A stretch of 64,000 nt of DNA from assembly GCF_005938745.2 (NCBI RefSeq), contig NZ_VCBX02000001.1:5594501-5658500 (forward strand), in the 5' to 3' direction. The DNA is from Rhodococcus sp. KBS0724 (GTDB lineage: Bacteria; Actinomycetota; Actinomycetes; Mycobacteriales; Mycobacteriaceae). Both the position numbers and the translations under genes were made by a program. Under the pieces are notes generated by a model that saw only the letters and a program-made list of their open reading frames with translations, was not told where the DNA came from and did no database searches. Below are positions 18,336 to 27,271 of this stretch, one piece after another (position 1 is the stretch's first letter; every line of letters starts with the position of its first letter).

Positions 18336-18352
18336 TGAGAAGAATATTCTCA
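18336..18352. promoter_or_regulatory. Regulon operator, TGAGAAGaatATTCTCA
   Basis: 17-bp palindrome, seven-base arms with a 3-bp spacer and one arm mismatch. It lies 77 bp upstream of the VOC-SDR-TetR operon (minus strand). It matches the sites at 27255, 32929, 44630, 45431, 50937 and 57135. Confidence 0.75.
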
Positions 18353-18441
18353 CTTCAGGGCGCGCAAAGCAAGGGAATTGCAGGATCCCACCAAACCGTC
18401 ACGTGACCAACGCTTTCCACAGCAACACCGCTTCCACGACA

Positions 18442-18488
18442 ATGCTCCGGCTGTTGATACACGATATGCGCGTCAACAGCCGGAGCAT
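18442..18488. terminator. 16-bp perfect inverted repeat, likely transcription end
   Basis: Arms 18442-18457 (ATGCTCCGGCTGTTGA) and 18473-18488 pair perfectly around a 15-nt loop. It lies just past the 3' end of the minus-strand gene that stops at 18537, so it probably ends the TetR/hypothetical transcript. There is no U-run, and a role as a binding site is also possible. Confidence 0.5.
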
Positions 18489-18536
18489 GTGGCTTCTCGA
18501 TCCTTCCCGCACGGACTGTGCGCGGGAAGTAGTTCA

Positions 18537-19046
18537 CTAACCGACTGACACGAGGTTCACTCCGTCCGCCGGACACTTTCCGAACAGGCTGACCCCACGA
18601 AACGATTCGGTTGCACTGACAGGATCGGGCGAACTGGATGCGGCAGCAAGCGCATGTGACTTGAAAACCATTGCAGCGCGGCTCAACTGGTGCGAACTCG
18701 GCCCGAAGTGATGAGCAAGATCGCTCGGAACCTTGTCACCCCACAACGTGACGTCGATGATGCCGCGATCCAGAGTATCGAGCAATCCTTCACGCACCAT
18801 CGCATTGGACTCGAACAGATCACCCGCCAGAGCAATCGCCTGCGGGCGCGGCCCGTTGGGCGAGGCCATAACAGACTCCAAATCCAACGTGGTTGCGCCG
18901 AGAATCTGCAACGGCCGAGTGTTCTCGTGCTTTTCGATGATTACCGTGACGTCCCAGCCGGCCATCACCTGGTCGAACATCCACCCGCCGGCATGACGCA
19001 CCACGTCGGCAACCGTCGGCGCGAGGACGGCCAGGCGGTACCTCAG
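18537..19046 (-). CDS. Conserved-looking hypothetical protein, probably CTG start
   Basis: 169 residues if it starts at a CTG at 19046, which overlaps the TetR stop (CTGA) and follows AGG. No ATG, GTG or TTG lies near; the only in-frame ATG (19136) would overlap the TetR gene by 94 bp. The sequence begins (M)RYRLAVLAPTVADVVRHAGGW and has an alternating hydrophobic pattern like a Rossmann-type fold (WDVTVIIE, AIALAGDLF). I do not recognise the family. The coupling suggests function with the TetR or with the acyl-CoA genes beyond. Confidence 0.6.
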   Translation of the reverse strand: MRYRLAVLAPTVADVVRHAGGWMFDQVMAGWDVTVIIEKHENTRPLQILGATTLDLESVMASPNGPRPQAIALAGDLFESNAMVREGLLDTLDRGIIDVTLWGDKVPSDLAHHFGPSSHQLSRAAMVFKSHALAAASSSPDPVSATESFRGVSLFGKCPADGVNLVSVG

Positions 19047-19648
19047 GCTGTGCCTGCGAGCGCGAGCTGTCGAGTCAGCGATCGCGTGTAGTCCTTGAAT
19101 ATTTCGGTCAGTGGAATCGAACGATCGAGCAGCCATGAGGTCTCCATTCCGTTGAGAAACGCGACAATCTCTACGGCCTTGACGGCCGGGTCAATATCAT
19201 TGCGGTACTTGCCTGCGCGTTGACCGCGCAGGATACCTGCGGCAATCGTGTCGATGGCCGCACGCTGCCGAGCGAGCAAGCGACCATGCAACGGGGCCTC
19301 CGGATCCAAACTCTCGATCAAGAGCACCGAGTACATGCCGATCAAGTGAGGCGAACGTTCGAACCGCGCGCCAACTTGCTCGAGCTGTTCTAAGACATCG
19401 CCGGTTCGATCAGCATGAGCGTCGTCATCCGCATCCCGCGCGTCCAACACGGCATGCAACAACTGTTCCTTGGACTCGAAGTGGTGCAAAAGTCCAGCGG
19501 ACGTCACACCGGCTTCACCAGCGATCTGTGCAAGCGTCGTACTGCGCCACCCATTTAGTGTCAGCAGTCGCTGAGCAGCGGAAAGGATGAGCTGTTTCCG
19601 GTCTTCGCCCTTTGCTAAGAGAGTGGCATACGGGCGCTGCGCGGACAT
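19043..19648 (-). CDS. TetR family transcriptional regulator
   Basis: 201 residues from the ATG at 19648, after AGAGGAG. The HTH reads TTLAQIAGEAGVTSAGLLHHFESKEQLL. A perfect 14-bp-arm palindrome (19664-19697) sits directly upstream and is almost surely its own operator. The next gene upstream (acyl-CoA dehydrogenase, also minus strand) ends at 19798, so the palindrome lies between the two transcripts and chiefly points to autoregulation of this TetR and the hypothetical gene coupled to it. Confidence 0.85.
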   Translation of the reverse strand: MSAQRPYATLLAKGEDRKQLILSAAQRLLTLNGWRSTTLAQIAGEAGVTSAGLLHHFESKEQLLHAVLDARDADDDAHADRTGDVLEQLEQVGARFERSPHLIGMYSVLLIESLDPEAPLHGRLLARQRAAIDTIAAGILRGQRAGKYRNDIDPAVKAVEIVAFLNGMETSWLLDRSIPLTEIFKDYTRSLTRQLALAGTA

Positions 19649-19663
19649 CGAACTCCTCTGCTC

Positions 19664-19697
19664 AAAACAACCTACTGAACACACAGTAGGTTGTTTT
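19664..19697. promoter_or_regulatory. Perfect palindromic TetR operator
   Basis: AAAACAACCTACTG (19664-19677) and CAGTAGGTTGTTTT (19684-19697) pair perfectly around a 6-bp spacer. It lies 15 bp upstream of the TetR start codon. It is unlike the TGAGAAT-type site elsewhere and no second copy was seen in the window, so it appears to be a local operator. Confidence 0.75.
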
Positions 19698-19797
19698 CAG
19701 CTCTGTGACAAGCGTCTCATCAAATGTGAAGTTGTGCAACAGGACACAGCTAATCCGCCGCTCTTCGGTCAACGCCCAGACAGGATCCGGGATTCGC

Positions 19798-20946
19798 CTA
19801 CAACCCGAGGGACTTCGCGATAATCACCTTCATAACCTCGCTCGTACCTGCATAAATACGGGCCACACGCGCATCCGTGTAGAGCCGCGCGATCGGATAC
19901 TCCATCATGTAGCCGTAACCACCGAAAAGCTGAAGGCATCGGTCGACCACGCGCGCCTGCATTTCAGTGCAGAACAACTTGACCCGCGCAGCGTCAGCAC
20001 CTGACAACTCGCCGTCGACCAGATCGAGTACCGCGCGATCGATCATCGTCTGCCCGGCCTCGACCTCAGCCGACATCGCAGCCAATTCGAACTTCGTATT
20101 CTGGAACGACGCAACGGGCGTCCCGAAGGCCTTACGCTCCTTGACGTACTCGATCGTTGCCGTCACCGCGGCCCGAGCCTGAGCCACCGAACCCACGGCA
20201 ACAGTCATCCGCTCCTGTGGAAGATTGCGACCGAGGTAACCGAACGCGGCGCCCTCGTCCCCCAATCTGTTGGCGACAGGCACTCGCACATTGTCGAACG
20301 ACAACTCGACTGTGTCTTGAACCTTGCAACCCATCTTGTCGAGAACACGCCCACGGGTAAACCCGGGCATTCCATCCTCGACGACCAACAGCGACAGACC
20401 GGCGCGCCGATTCTCCGGATCCGTCGACGTGCGGGCGACCACGATCACGAGATCGGCGAGCAGCCCGCCGGTAATGAATGTCTTGGCACCATTGATGACG
20501 TACTCGTCCCCGTCGCGCACCGCAGTGGTGCGCACGCCCGCAAGATCCGAACCGGTACCCGGTTCCGTCATCGCAATTGCCGACAGAAGGGTTCCCGCCG
20601 CCAATCCGGGGAACCAGCGTGATCGCTGCTCGTCATTAGCGTAAGCAAGGAAATACGGGAGAATTACATCGAGTTGTGTGCGAACCGTGCTCAGTGTGAC
20701 CAGAGCGCGCGCCGACTCCTCCTGCAAGATGACGTTGTATCGATAGTCGGGCATCCCCGCTCCCCCGTATTCCTCGGGGATCGCGGTACCGAGCAGCCCC
20801 AACGAGCCGAGTTGTTCGAAAGTCGCCCGCGGCATCTGGCCGGCCTTTTCCCACGACGGATACTCGGGGACAACGTGCTTCTCGATGAAATCGCGGGCGA
20901 GCTTACGGAATGACTCGTGATCGGGAGTGAACACTTCTCTACGCAT
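19798..20946 (-). CDS. Acyl-CoA dehydrogenase
   Basis: 382 residues. FAD- and substrate-binding motifs are present (AMTEPGTGSDLAG, FITGG). The usual Glu of the C-terminal YEGT motif is Ala here (IYAGTSE). Glu245 in NLPQERM sits where the catalytic base lies in long-chain and isovaleryl-CoA dehydrogenases, so the enzyme should be active. It introduces the alpha,beta double bond in an acyl-CoA. It is the last gene of a seven-gene minus-strand operon that starts at 26550. Confidence 0.9.
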   Translation of the reverse strand: MRREVFTPDHESFRKLARDFIEKHVVPEYPSWEKAGQMPRATFEQLGSLGLLGTAIPEEYGGAGMPDYRYNVILQEESARALVTLSTVRTQLDVILPYFLAYANDEQRSRWFPGLAAGTLLSAIAMTEPGTGSDLAGVRTTAVRDGDEYVINGAKTFITGGLLADLVIVVARTSTDPENRRAGLSLLVVEDGMPGFTRGRVLDKMGCKVQDTVELSFDNVRVPVANRLGDEGAAFGYLGRNLPQERMTVAVGSVAQARAAVTATIEYVKERKAFGTPVASFQNTKFELAAMSAEVEAGQTMIDRAVLDLVDGELSGADAARVKLFCTEMQARVVDRCLQLFGGYGYMMEYPIARLYTDARVARIYAGTSEVMKVIIAKSLGL

Positions 20947-20958
20947 TTTGTCTCTTCC

Positions 20959-22104
20959 TCACACAGCCAGTTCGACGAGCGTGGCGTTTGCGGTGCCGCC
21001 ACCCTCACACATTGTTTGCAATCCGTACTGAATTCCGTTGTAGCGCATGTGATGGATCATTCGAGTCATCAAAACCGCTCCGGAACCACCGAGCGGATGT
21101 CCGAGCGCGATCGCGCCGCCGAGGGGGTTGACCAATGCCGGATCCGCACCGGTTTCCGCGAGCCACGCCAGCGGCACCGACGCGAAGGCTTCGTTGACCT
21201 CGAACACTCCGACCTCGTTCAGGTCGACCCGCGCCTTCTTCAAAACCTTCTCCGTTGCCGGAATCGGACCGGTGAGCATGAGCACCGGATCGGAGCCGGT
21301 CACGGCGCCTGCGCAGTAGCGAACGATCGGCGTCAATCCGAGCTGGCGTGCCCGCTCCGGCGTCGTCACCAACAGTGCTGCGGCGCCGTCGGAAATCTGC
21401 GACGAGTTACCCGCGTGAATGACTCCGTCATCGGCGAATGCAGGCTTCAACTTCGCGAGAGTCTCCACCGAGGTTCCGCGGCGAATACCTTCGTCGATCG
21501 AGACAACTCCGGAATCAGTTGTCACCGAAACGATCTGGCTTTCGAAAGCGCCGTCATCCTGGGCCGCGGCGGCGCGCTCGTGTGAGAGGGCGGAGAACTC
21601 GTCGAGATGTGTACGCGTGAGAGCCCACTTCTGTGCGATGGCCTCGGCCGACAATCCCTGATTGAACGAGAAATTGTCATAGCGCTCGAAGACTTTGGGA
21701 CCATAGGGCTGCCCGGACGCCTTGGCCGCGCCCAGCGGAACCCGACTCATGACCTCGACGCCACCCGCGACAACAACATCCTGCTGACCCGACATGACTG
21801 CGTGCACCGCAAAATCGAGTGCCTGCTGACTCGAACCGCACGCTCGGTTGACCGTCGTACCCGGGATGGACTCGGGCCATCCCGCCGCGAGTACCGAGTA
21901 GCGGCCGATATTGCTCGACTGGTCGCCGACCTGGGAGACGCAACCCCAGATCACGTCGTCGACGACGCCGGGATCGATACCGGTGCGCTCGGCCAGGGCA
22001 GCGAGGACCACTGCAGACAAGTCCGCCGGATGCACGCTCGACAACCCGCCGTTGCGCTTACCCACCGGAGTCCGAACTGCTTCGGCGATTACAACTTCAC
22101 GCAT
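20959..22104 (-). CDS. Acetyl-CoA C-acyltransferase (thiolase)
   Basis: 381 residues from the ATG at 22104. The thiolase residues are all visible: acyl-accepting Cys89 (NRACGSS), His336 (LGHPLGGSGA) and Cys366 (TMCEGGG). The NEAF motif (VNEAFAS) is present. It cleaves a 3-ketoacyl-CoA. It lies 12 bp upstream of the acyl-CoA dehydrogenase and 28 bp after the enoyl-CoA hydratase, so the set gives a near-complete beta-oxidation cycle. Confidence 0.9.
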   Translation of the reverse strand: MREVVIAEAVRTPVGKRNGGLSSVHPADLSAVVLAALAERTGIDPGVVDDVIWGCVSQVGDQSSNIGRYSVLAAGWPESIPGTTVNRACGSSQQALDFAVHAVMSGQQDVVVAGGVEVMSRVPLGAAKASGQPYGPKVFERYDNFSFNQGLSAEAIAQKWALTRTHLDEFSALSHERAAAAQDDGAFESQIVSVTTDSGVVSIDEGIRRGTSVETLAKLKPAFADDGVIHAGNSSQISDGAAALLVTTPERARQLGLTPIVRYCAGAVTGSDPVLMLTGPIPATEKVLKKARVDLNEVGVFEVNEAFASVPLAWLAETGADPALVNPLGGAIALGHPLGGSGAVLMTRMIHHMRYNGIQYGLQTMCEGGGTANATLVELAV

Positions 22105-22132
22105 GTCTCTCCACTCTCCGAACTGATTCTGT

Positions 22133-22954
22133 TCAACTACCGATTCGCGGCACGGCCCAGCGGCCGGCAAATCGAGGTTCACGTTTCTCCGCGAACGCGG
22201 CGTACGCCTCCGGTGCGTCGGAGGTACCGAAATTCATTGCCTGCGCGCGTGCCTCGTTGGCGAGCGCATCCCGCATCGTGCGGTCGGCGCCTTCGTTCAA
22301 CAACGATTTACTCTGCGCCAGTGCGATAGGTGGTCCTGACGCCAAACGCTGTGCCAGCTCGCGCGCATATCCGTCGATCTCCGATTGCGGCACAACCCAG
22401 GTCACCAAACCGAGAGCCTCGGCTTCCGCGGCGCCGATGGTCTCGGCGAGCAATACAAGGCGTTTGGCCTGTTGCAGACCGACAAGTTTCGGCAGCAGCC
22501 ATGATCCGCCGAGGTCCAATGACAACCCACGCTTGGAGAAGATCTGCGAAAACGTCGATTCGGGCGTGGCCACCACCAGGTCGCACCCGAGCGCCAGATT
22601 CCACCCTGCACCGACGGCCACCCCGGACACCTTGGCGACGGTCGGTATCGGCAGTTCGTGGAGCAGCAGGGCAACATCGGTGAGGACGCGCAACTTGTGC
22701 ATGGGGTGGATATCGGCGATTTCCGACAGATCCGCGCCCGAACAGAACGCACCGCCTGCCCCCTCGATGACCAACGCCCGGACGTCGCGGTTGGTCTCGA
22801 GGGACACCAGCGAATCACGCAGCGCTGCCCATAGTTCCGGGTTGATCGCATTCTTACGGTGCGGACGGTTGAGCGTCAGTGTCCGAACACCGTCGCGGTC
22901 GTCGCTCAGCAGGACGGGGCCGGGCGCCACCGATGTGTTTTTCTCGTGCGCCAT
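22133..22954 (-). CDS. Enoyl-CoA hydratase/isomerase family protein
   Basis: 273 residues with the crotonase fold: LNRPHRKNAIN at the start, the oxyanion-hole segments GAFCSGADL and GVAVGAGWNLALGCD, then RGLSLDLGG where one usual catalytic Glu is replaced. The second Glu position is also not obvious, so isomerase, hydrolase or hydratase activity are all possible. Its ATG shares one base with the stop of the CoA transferase (TGATG coupling). Confidence 0.85.
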   Translation of the reverse strand: MAHEKNTSVAPGPVLLSDDRDGVRTLTLNRPHRKNAINPELWAALRDSLVSLETNRDVRALVIEGAGGAFCSGADLSEIADIHPMHKLRVLTDVALLLHELPIPTVAKVSGVAVGAGWNLALGCDLVVATPESTFSQIFSKRGLSLDLGGSWLLPKLVGLQQAKRLVLLAETIGAAEAEALGLVTWVVPQSEIDGYARELAQRLASGPPIALAQSKSLLNEGADRTMRDALANEARAQAMNFGTSDAPEAYAAFAEKREPRFAGRWAVPRIGS

Positions 22955-24195
22955 CAGAAGTACGCCGGTCCGATCGCGCCGCCGCCGCGCAACGCGGCGA
23001 TGTCGTCTCCGGTGAAACCGAAGTCCGCGAGCACACGATCCGTGTGCTGACCGAGTCCCGGTACCGCCCCCATCGGCGGATCGAAGCCGGCGATGATCGG
23101 CGGCGGCAGCAGTGCCTCGATCGGACCGGCAGATGTGTCGACCTGCCGCCAGCGGTCACGAGCACTCAGTTGTGGGTGCTCGAGCACTTCGCTGGGGAGG
23201 TTGTAGCGAGAGTTTCCGATTCCGGCCGCGTCGGCAGTCTTCTGAATGTGCTCGAGATCGTGTTGACCACACCACGATTCGATGGCCTCATCGAGAATGT
23301 CCCGATGACGGACCCTCCCGGAGTTGCCGGCAAACCGTGTGTCGTCCGCCAGGTCGGGACGCTCCAGTATCTCGCGGGCAAGTCGCTGCCATTCACGGTC
23401 GTTTGTCGTGCCGAGAACAACCGTCTGCCCGTCTCGGGTCCCGTACGAACCGTACGGCGATACGGCAGGCGAACTCATCCCCAACGGTTGCTGATCGATC
23501 CCCGAGTACTTCGTGTACGTGAGCGGGTAGCCCATCAACTCCGTCATGGTGTCGAACAGACTCACCGACACCGACGACAGTTCGCCTCCGTTTCCACGCC
23601 CCTTACCGCACAATAGCGCCAGGATCGACAGCGCCGCATACAGTCCCGAGGAGATATCGGCGACGGGCGGTCCGGGTTTTGCCGGCTCACCCGGGCGTCC
23701 GGTCACGGCACAAGCACCGGACTCTGCCTGGACGAGAAGGTCGTACGCCCGCTTGTGCGACAGCGGACCGCCGGCGCCGTAGCCGTCGATTTCCACCGTG
23801 ATCAGATCCGGATGCCGTTCGGCCAGATCACTCGCCGACAGACGAAGTCGTGCCATCGCACCGGGCGCCAAGTTCGACACCAACACGTGAGCCTTGTCCA
23901 ACAGCCTGTGCATGGTTTCGATCCCGGCCTCGGATTTCAAGTTCAGCGTGACCGATTCCTTACCGCGATTGGCCCAGACAAAATGTGCGGCAAGACCATT
24001 CACGACGTCGTCGTAGTCTCGCGCAAAATCGCCTCCCTGCGGATTCTCGACCTTGATGACGCGGGCACCGAAATCCGCCAACGTACGCGTACACATCGGA
24101 GCAGACACGGCTTGCTCCAACGTCACCACGGTAATTCCCGCGAGCGGCCCCCCTGATGTAGCAGAGGAGCCCGCGGCAGGCTCCGAATCCGACAT
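22954..24195 (-). CDS. CaiB/BaiF family CoA transferase
   Basis: 413 residues starting at the ATG at 24195, which shares a base with the SDR stop. It is a class III CoA transferase: Asp152 in AYDLLVQAESG aligns with the catalytic Asp of formyl-CoA transferase, and KVENPQGGDFAR and GPPVADISSG are family motifs. It moves CoA from one acyl-CoA to a free acid, activating the substrate without ATP. An open frame continues upstream through the SDR gene but has no coding merit there. Confidence 0.9.
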   Translation of the reverse strand: MSDSEPAAGSSATSGGPLAGITVVTLEQAVSAPMCTRTLADFGARVIKVENPQGGDFARDYDDVVNGLAAHFVWANRGKESVTLNLKSEAGIETMHRLLDKAHVLVSNLAPGAMARLRLSASDLAERHPDLITVEIDGYGAGGPLSHKRAYDLLVQAESGACAVTGRPGEPAKPGPPVADISSGLYAALSILALLCGKGRGNGGELSSVSVSLFDTMTELMGYPLTYTKYSGIDQQPLGMSSPAVSPYGSYGTRDGQTVVLGTTNDREWQRLAREILERPDLADDTRFAGNSGRVRHRDILDEAIESWCGQHDLEHIQKTADAAGIGNSRYNLPSEVLEHPQLSARDRWRQVDTSAGPIEALLPPPIIAGFDPPMGAVPGLGQHTDRVLADFGFTGDDIAALRGGGAIGPAYF

Positions 24196-24962
24196 CACAT
24201 CACCATGCCACCATCCACCGGCAGCACCTGCCCGGTGACGAAGGACGAGGCATTCGATGCCAGGAACACAAAGGCACCCGCGATTTCCTCGGGCTCGGCC
24301 CAGCGGCGCAAAGGGATTCGCGTCATCATGTTGGCAGCGAACTTCTCGTCGGTGCGGATGGTCTCGGTCATCGGCGTTGCAGCCAGGGGAGCGAGTGCGT
24401 TGACCAGGATGTTCTTGCGCGCCAGTTCCCGAGCCAACGACTTGGTCAGGCCGATGATCCCGGCCTTCGCGGCCGAGTAGTTCACCTGACCGAGCGTTCC
24501 GGTGATTCCGGCCGAGGACGTCACGTTGATGATTCGCCCCGTCCCGTCGGTAGCCAGGAACGGCAAAGCTGCCTGCGAACAATGGAATGCGCCGAGCAGG
24601 TGGATGTCGAGCATCCGCTGGAACGAATCCTGCGCCAGATCCTTGAACATCGCGGGCGCGGTCACTCCGGCATTGTTTACCAGGATGTGCAGCTTTCCCT
24701 CGGTGAAACCGGCGGCACGCGCCACTGCAGCGTCGGCGGCGGCACGGTCCCTGACGTCGAGGGCAAAACTGTCCGCCTTGCCGCCGGCCGCCGTAATACG
24801 TTCTGCAACAGCAGCTGCCGCGTCGCCGTCGACGTCGGTGACCAGCACGGTCGCTCCCGCCGTCGCAAACGCCCGCGCAACGGCGGAGCCGATACCGCCG
24901 GCCGCGCCGGTGACCAGTGCTGATCGTCCCGTCAAGTCGAACATCGGATTGGTTGCGGTCAT
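24195..24962 (-). CDS. SDR family oxidoreductase (FabG/3-hydroxyacyl-CoA dehydrogenase-like)
   Basis: 255 residues. TGAAGGIG nucleotide-binding motif, NNAG, the catalytic Ser in NVTSSAG and YSAAK, and GQVLPVDGG at the end are all in place, so it should be an active NAD(P) enzyme. In a beta-oxidation operon the natural role is 3-hydroxyacyl-CoA oxidation. It is coupled by shared-base stop/start junctions on both sides. Confidence 0.9.
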   Translation of the reverse strand: MTATNPMFDLTGRSALVTGAAGGIGSAVARAFATAGATVLVTDVDGDAAAAVAERITAAGGKADSFALDVRDRAAADAAVARAAGFTEGKLHILVNNAGVTAPAMFKDLAQDSFQRMLDIHLLGAFHCSQAALPFLATDGTGRIINVTSSAGITGTLGQVNYSAAKAGIIGLTKSLARELARKNILVNALAPLAATPMTETIRTDEKFAANMMTRIPLRRWAEPEEIAGAFVFLASNASSFVTGQVLPVDGGMVM

Positions 24963-26140
24963 CAGTAGCTCCTCGGCATTCCCAAAGTATGTGATCCCAG
25001 ATAGTTCAAAATCATTTCCTGGCTGATGGGTGCAATCCGCATCAGTCGGGCCTCACGGAAGTAGCGGGCGACGTGGTATTCCTCGGAATAGCCCATCCCA
25101 CCGTGAGTTTGCAGTGCTCGGTCCGCAGCGGCAAAACCAGCCTCGGCACACAGATATTTGGCCGTGTTGGCTTCGCGACCGCACTGATTTCCCTGGTCGT
25201 ACAACCAGGTTGCCTTGCGCAGCACCAGTTCTGCGGCATCAAGATGTGCAAGCGCGTCCGCAAGCGGAAACTGAATGCCCTGATTCATGCCGATCGGCCG
25301 ACCGAATACCTCACGCTCGTTGGCGTACTTCACTGCCTTCTCGAGTGCCACCCGGCCGATGCCGAGTGCCTCGGATGCGATGAGCATGCGTTCCGGATTC
25401 AAGCCGTCCAGGAGGTACGAGAACCCCTTACCTTCCTCGCCAACCCTGTCTTCGACGGGAATCCGCAGATTGTCGATGAACAACTCGTTGGACGTGACGG
25501 CGTTTCGGCCCATCTTCGCGATCGGCCGGATGTCGACACAACTGCGGTCCAGATCGGTCAGGAACAACGTCATTCCGTCGGTCTTCTTCTTGACGTCGTC
25601 ATAACGCTCGGTGCGCGTCAGCAGCAGAATCTTCTCGGATTCAAGTGCTTTCGAGATCCACACCTTACGTCCGTTGACCACGTAGTGGTCTCCGTCGCGC
25701 TTGGCGAAGGTCGAGATTCGAGATGTGTCCAAACCGGCGCCGGGTTCCGTCACTCCGAAGCAGACGTGCAGGTCACCTGACGCGATACGCGGCAATGTTC
25801 TTGCTTTGAGTTCATCGGATCCGTGGACGACCACCGGGTGCATGCCGAAGATGGACAGGTGAATCGAGCTCGCGGCGTTCATGCCGCCGCCGGACCTGGC
25901 CACCTCTTCGAGAAGTATTGTGGCTTCGGTGATTCCGAGCCCATGACCGCCGTATTCCTCGGGGATGGTCATTCCCAGCCAACCGCCCTCGGCGATGGCG
26001 TTGTAGAACTCGACGGGGAACTCGTGCGCCCGGTCCTTCTCCATCCAGTACTGATCGTCGAACTTCTTCACCAATTCAGCGACCGACTTGCGGATCAATT
26101 CCTGATCCTCGGTCAGTTCGAAATTCATACCGCCGGACAC
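24962..26140 (-). CDS. Acyl-CoA dehydrogenase
   Basis: 392 residues from a GTG at 26140 with AGAGGAG seven bases upstream; an ATG four codons later is possible. FAD-binding motif GVTEPGAGLDTS and the WISKA segment are clear. Glu250 in LNPERM is the likely catalytic base; the C-terminal motif is IAPISQEM rather than YEGT. It would start beta-oxidation of the operon's substrate, with the second dehydrogenase at 19798 taking a later or shorter intermediate. Confidence 0.9.
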   Translation of the reverse strand: MSGGMNFELTEDQELIRKSVAELVKKFDDQYWMEKDRAHEFPVEFYNAIAEGGWLGMTIPEEYGGHGLGITEATILLEEVARSGGGMNAASSIHLSIFGMHPVVVHGSDELKARTLPRIASGDLHVCFGVTEPGAGLDTSRISTFAKRDGDHYVVNGRKVWISKALESEKILLLTRTERYDDVKKKTDGMTLFLTDLDRSCVDIRPIAKMGRNAVTSNELFIDNLRIPVEDRVGEEGKGFSYLLDGLNPERMLIASEALGIGRVALEKAVKYANEREVFGRPIGMNQGIQFPLADALAHLDAAELVLRKATWLYDQGNQCGREANTAKYLCAEAGFAAADRALQTHGGMGYSEEYHVARYFREARLMRIAPISQEMILNYLGSHTLGMPRSY

Positions 26141-26235
26141 AATCGACTCCTCTGCTGTGCATCACCTGAAGGCTCGTCGGTGCGGCGCCCGGTTGCCCGA
26201 ACTCCCCGCACCGACTTTCGTTGCTGTTTACGTGT

Positions 26236-26550
26236 TCAATCGGAGGCGGGGAGCGCGTTGGCAGCCTTGAGGGTCATGGCAACGCCGTCGCAGCTCAGTT
26301 CACCCACGCCGGACGACGTGCACAGCACTTCGAGGCTCTGATTGGCGTCTACATAGCGTTTCCCGATGAGCGTGACAGCATCGGCGACTGTCGAGGCGGC
26401 CGCCTTCCCCGGCGCAGCGGGAACCATTGGGCTGCCCCCACAGGCGATTACAGGGTTTCCGGTTGCAGGTGCGCGGACGACGATCACCCGCGTAGTGCAC
26501 ACGGAACTGGCGAGCTGGCCTCCCGGCCGCAAAGGTATTGGTGCGGTCAT
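26236..26550 (-). CDS. Small hypothetical protein with four cysteines
   Basis: 104 residues with GGGAGG just before the ATG. Cysteines lie at about 18, 37, 76 and 87 (SSVCTTRVIVVRAP, IACGG, EVLCTSS, LSCDG), a spacing that could bind a metal or form a redox pair. I do not recognise the family. It heads the seven-gene beta-oxidation operon (95-bp gap to the acyl-CoA dehydrogenase) and lies directly below the degenerate regulon operators, so it is probably part of the same pathway. Confidence 0.7.
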   Translation of the reverse strand: MTAPIPLRPGGQLASSVCTTRVIVVRAPATGNPVIACGGSPMVPAAPGKAAASTVADAVTLIGKRYVDANQSLEVLCTSSGVGELSCDGVAMTLKAANALPASD

Positions 26551-26680
26551 GGTGAACCTCCCTTTTCGATAGGTCGATCGCCGAGCAGGGCCGAACCTGT
26601 GGGCGCCTGGTGTCGACGCGAAGAAATCAGGCCGAGCCGACAGGTACTCGTCGGTGGATCGTCCAAATTGACGACTTCCT

Positions 26681-26719
26681 AGGAAATTATATTCTCCATA
26701 CTAGAGAATCAAGCTCTCT
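26681..26719. promoter_or_regulatory. Two degenerate copies of the regulon operator
   Basis: AGGAAATtatATTCTCC (26681-26697) and AGAGAATcaaGCTCTCT (26703-26719) each keep one good half-site of TGAGAAYnnnATTCTCA with the same 3-bp spacer. They lie between the minus-strand beta-oxidation operon and the divergent PPOX gene and could serve both. Confidence 0.5.
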
Positions 26720-26741
26720 TTGACTATTCGCAGGAGGAAAA

Positions 26742-27209
26742 ATGTCAGGACAGCGTCGTGGAACCGCCATCGCCATGACGGAGGAGGAACGCAATACATT
26801 CCTCTCCACACAGCCGATCTGCCGAGTGGCAACAGTCGGCCAGAGCGGAAGGCCGCACGTCAGTGCCCTGTGGTTCGTCTGGGACGGAACTTCTCTCTGG
26901 CTCAATTCCCTCACCCGAAGCAGACGGTGGACCGATCTCGAACTCGATCCCCGGGTAAGTGTCATCGTCGACGAGGGAGATACGGACTTCCTCGGCTTAC
27001 GCGGCGTTGAGCTGGAAGGAAAGGCTCGCCAGGTAGGTGAAATACCTCGCCGCGGGGAACCGGACGACACATTGACCACCCCCGAGCGCCTGTTTGCCGA
27101 CAAGTACATAGGCGACGGCGGGAACTTCAGTTACGACGGCCGGCACGGCTGGCTCCAACTCGTTCCCGAGAACATCGTGAGCTGGGATTTCTCCAAACTC
27201 CGGCGATAG
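26742..27209 (+). CDS. Pyridoxamine 5'-phosphate oxidase (PPOX) family protein
   Basis: 155 residues, with AGGAGG seven bases before the ATG. The split-barrel flavin/F420-binding pattern is visible: LSTQPICRVATVGQSGRPHVSALWF, then VSVIVDEG and a VELEGKARQV strand. Such proteins bind FMN, F420 or haem-related cofactors, so an F420- or flavin-dependent reductase is plausible but unproved. Divergent from the beta-oxidation operon and followed by the first Rieske gene. Confidence 0.8.
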   Translation: MSGQRRGTAIAMTEEERNTFLSTQPICRVATVGQSGRPHVSALWFVWDGTSLWLNSLTRSRRWTDLELDPRVSVIVDEGDTDFLGLRGVELEGKARQVGEIPRRGEPDDTLTTPERLFADKYIGDGGNFSYDGRHGWLQLVPENIVSWDFSKLRR

Positions 27210-27254
27210 CGGTTGACTACTGACATTCGTATATGGCAGTCTGAATTTCGTTGT

Positions 27255-27271
27255 TGAGAATCACATTCTCA
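27255..27271. promoter_or_regulatory. Regulon operator, TGAGAATcacATTCTCA
   Basis: The best copy: both seven-base arms pair perfectly around a 3-bp spacer. It lies 113 bp upstream of the first Rieske gene, between the PPOX gene and that gene. Confidence 0.8.
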
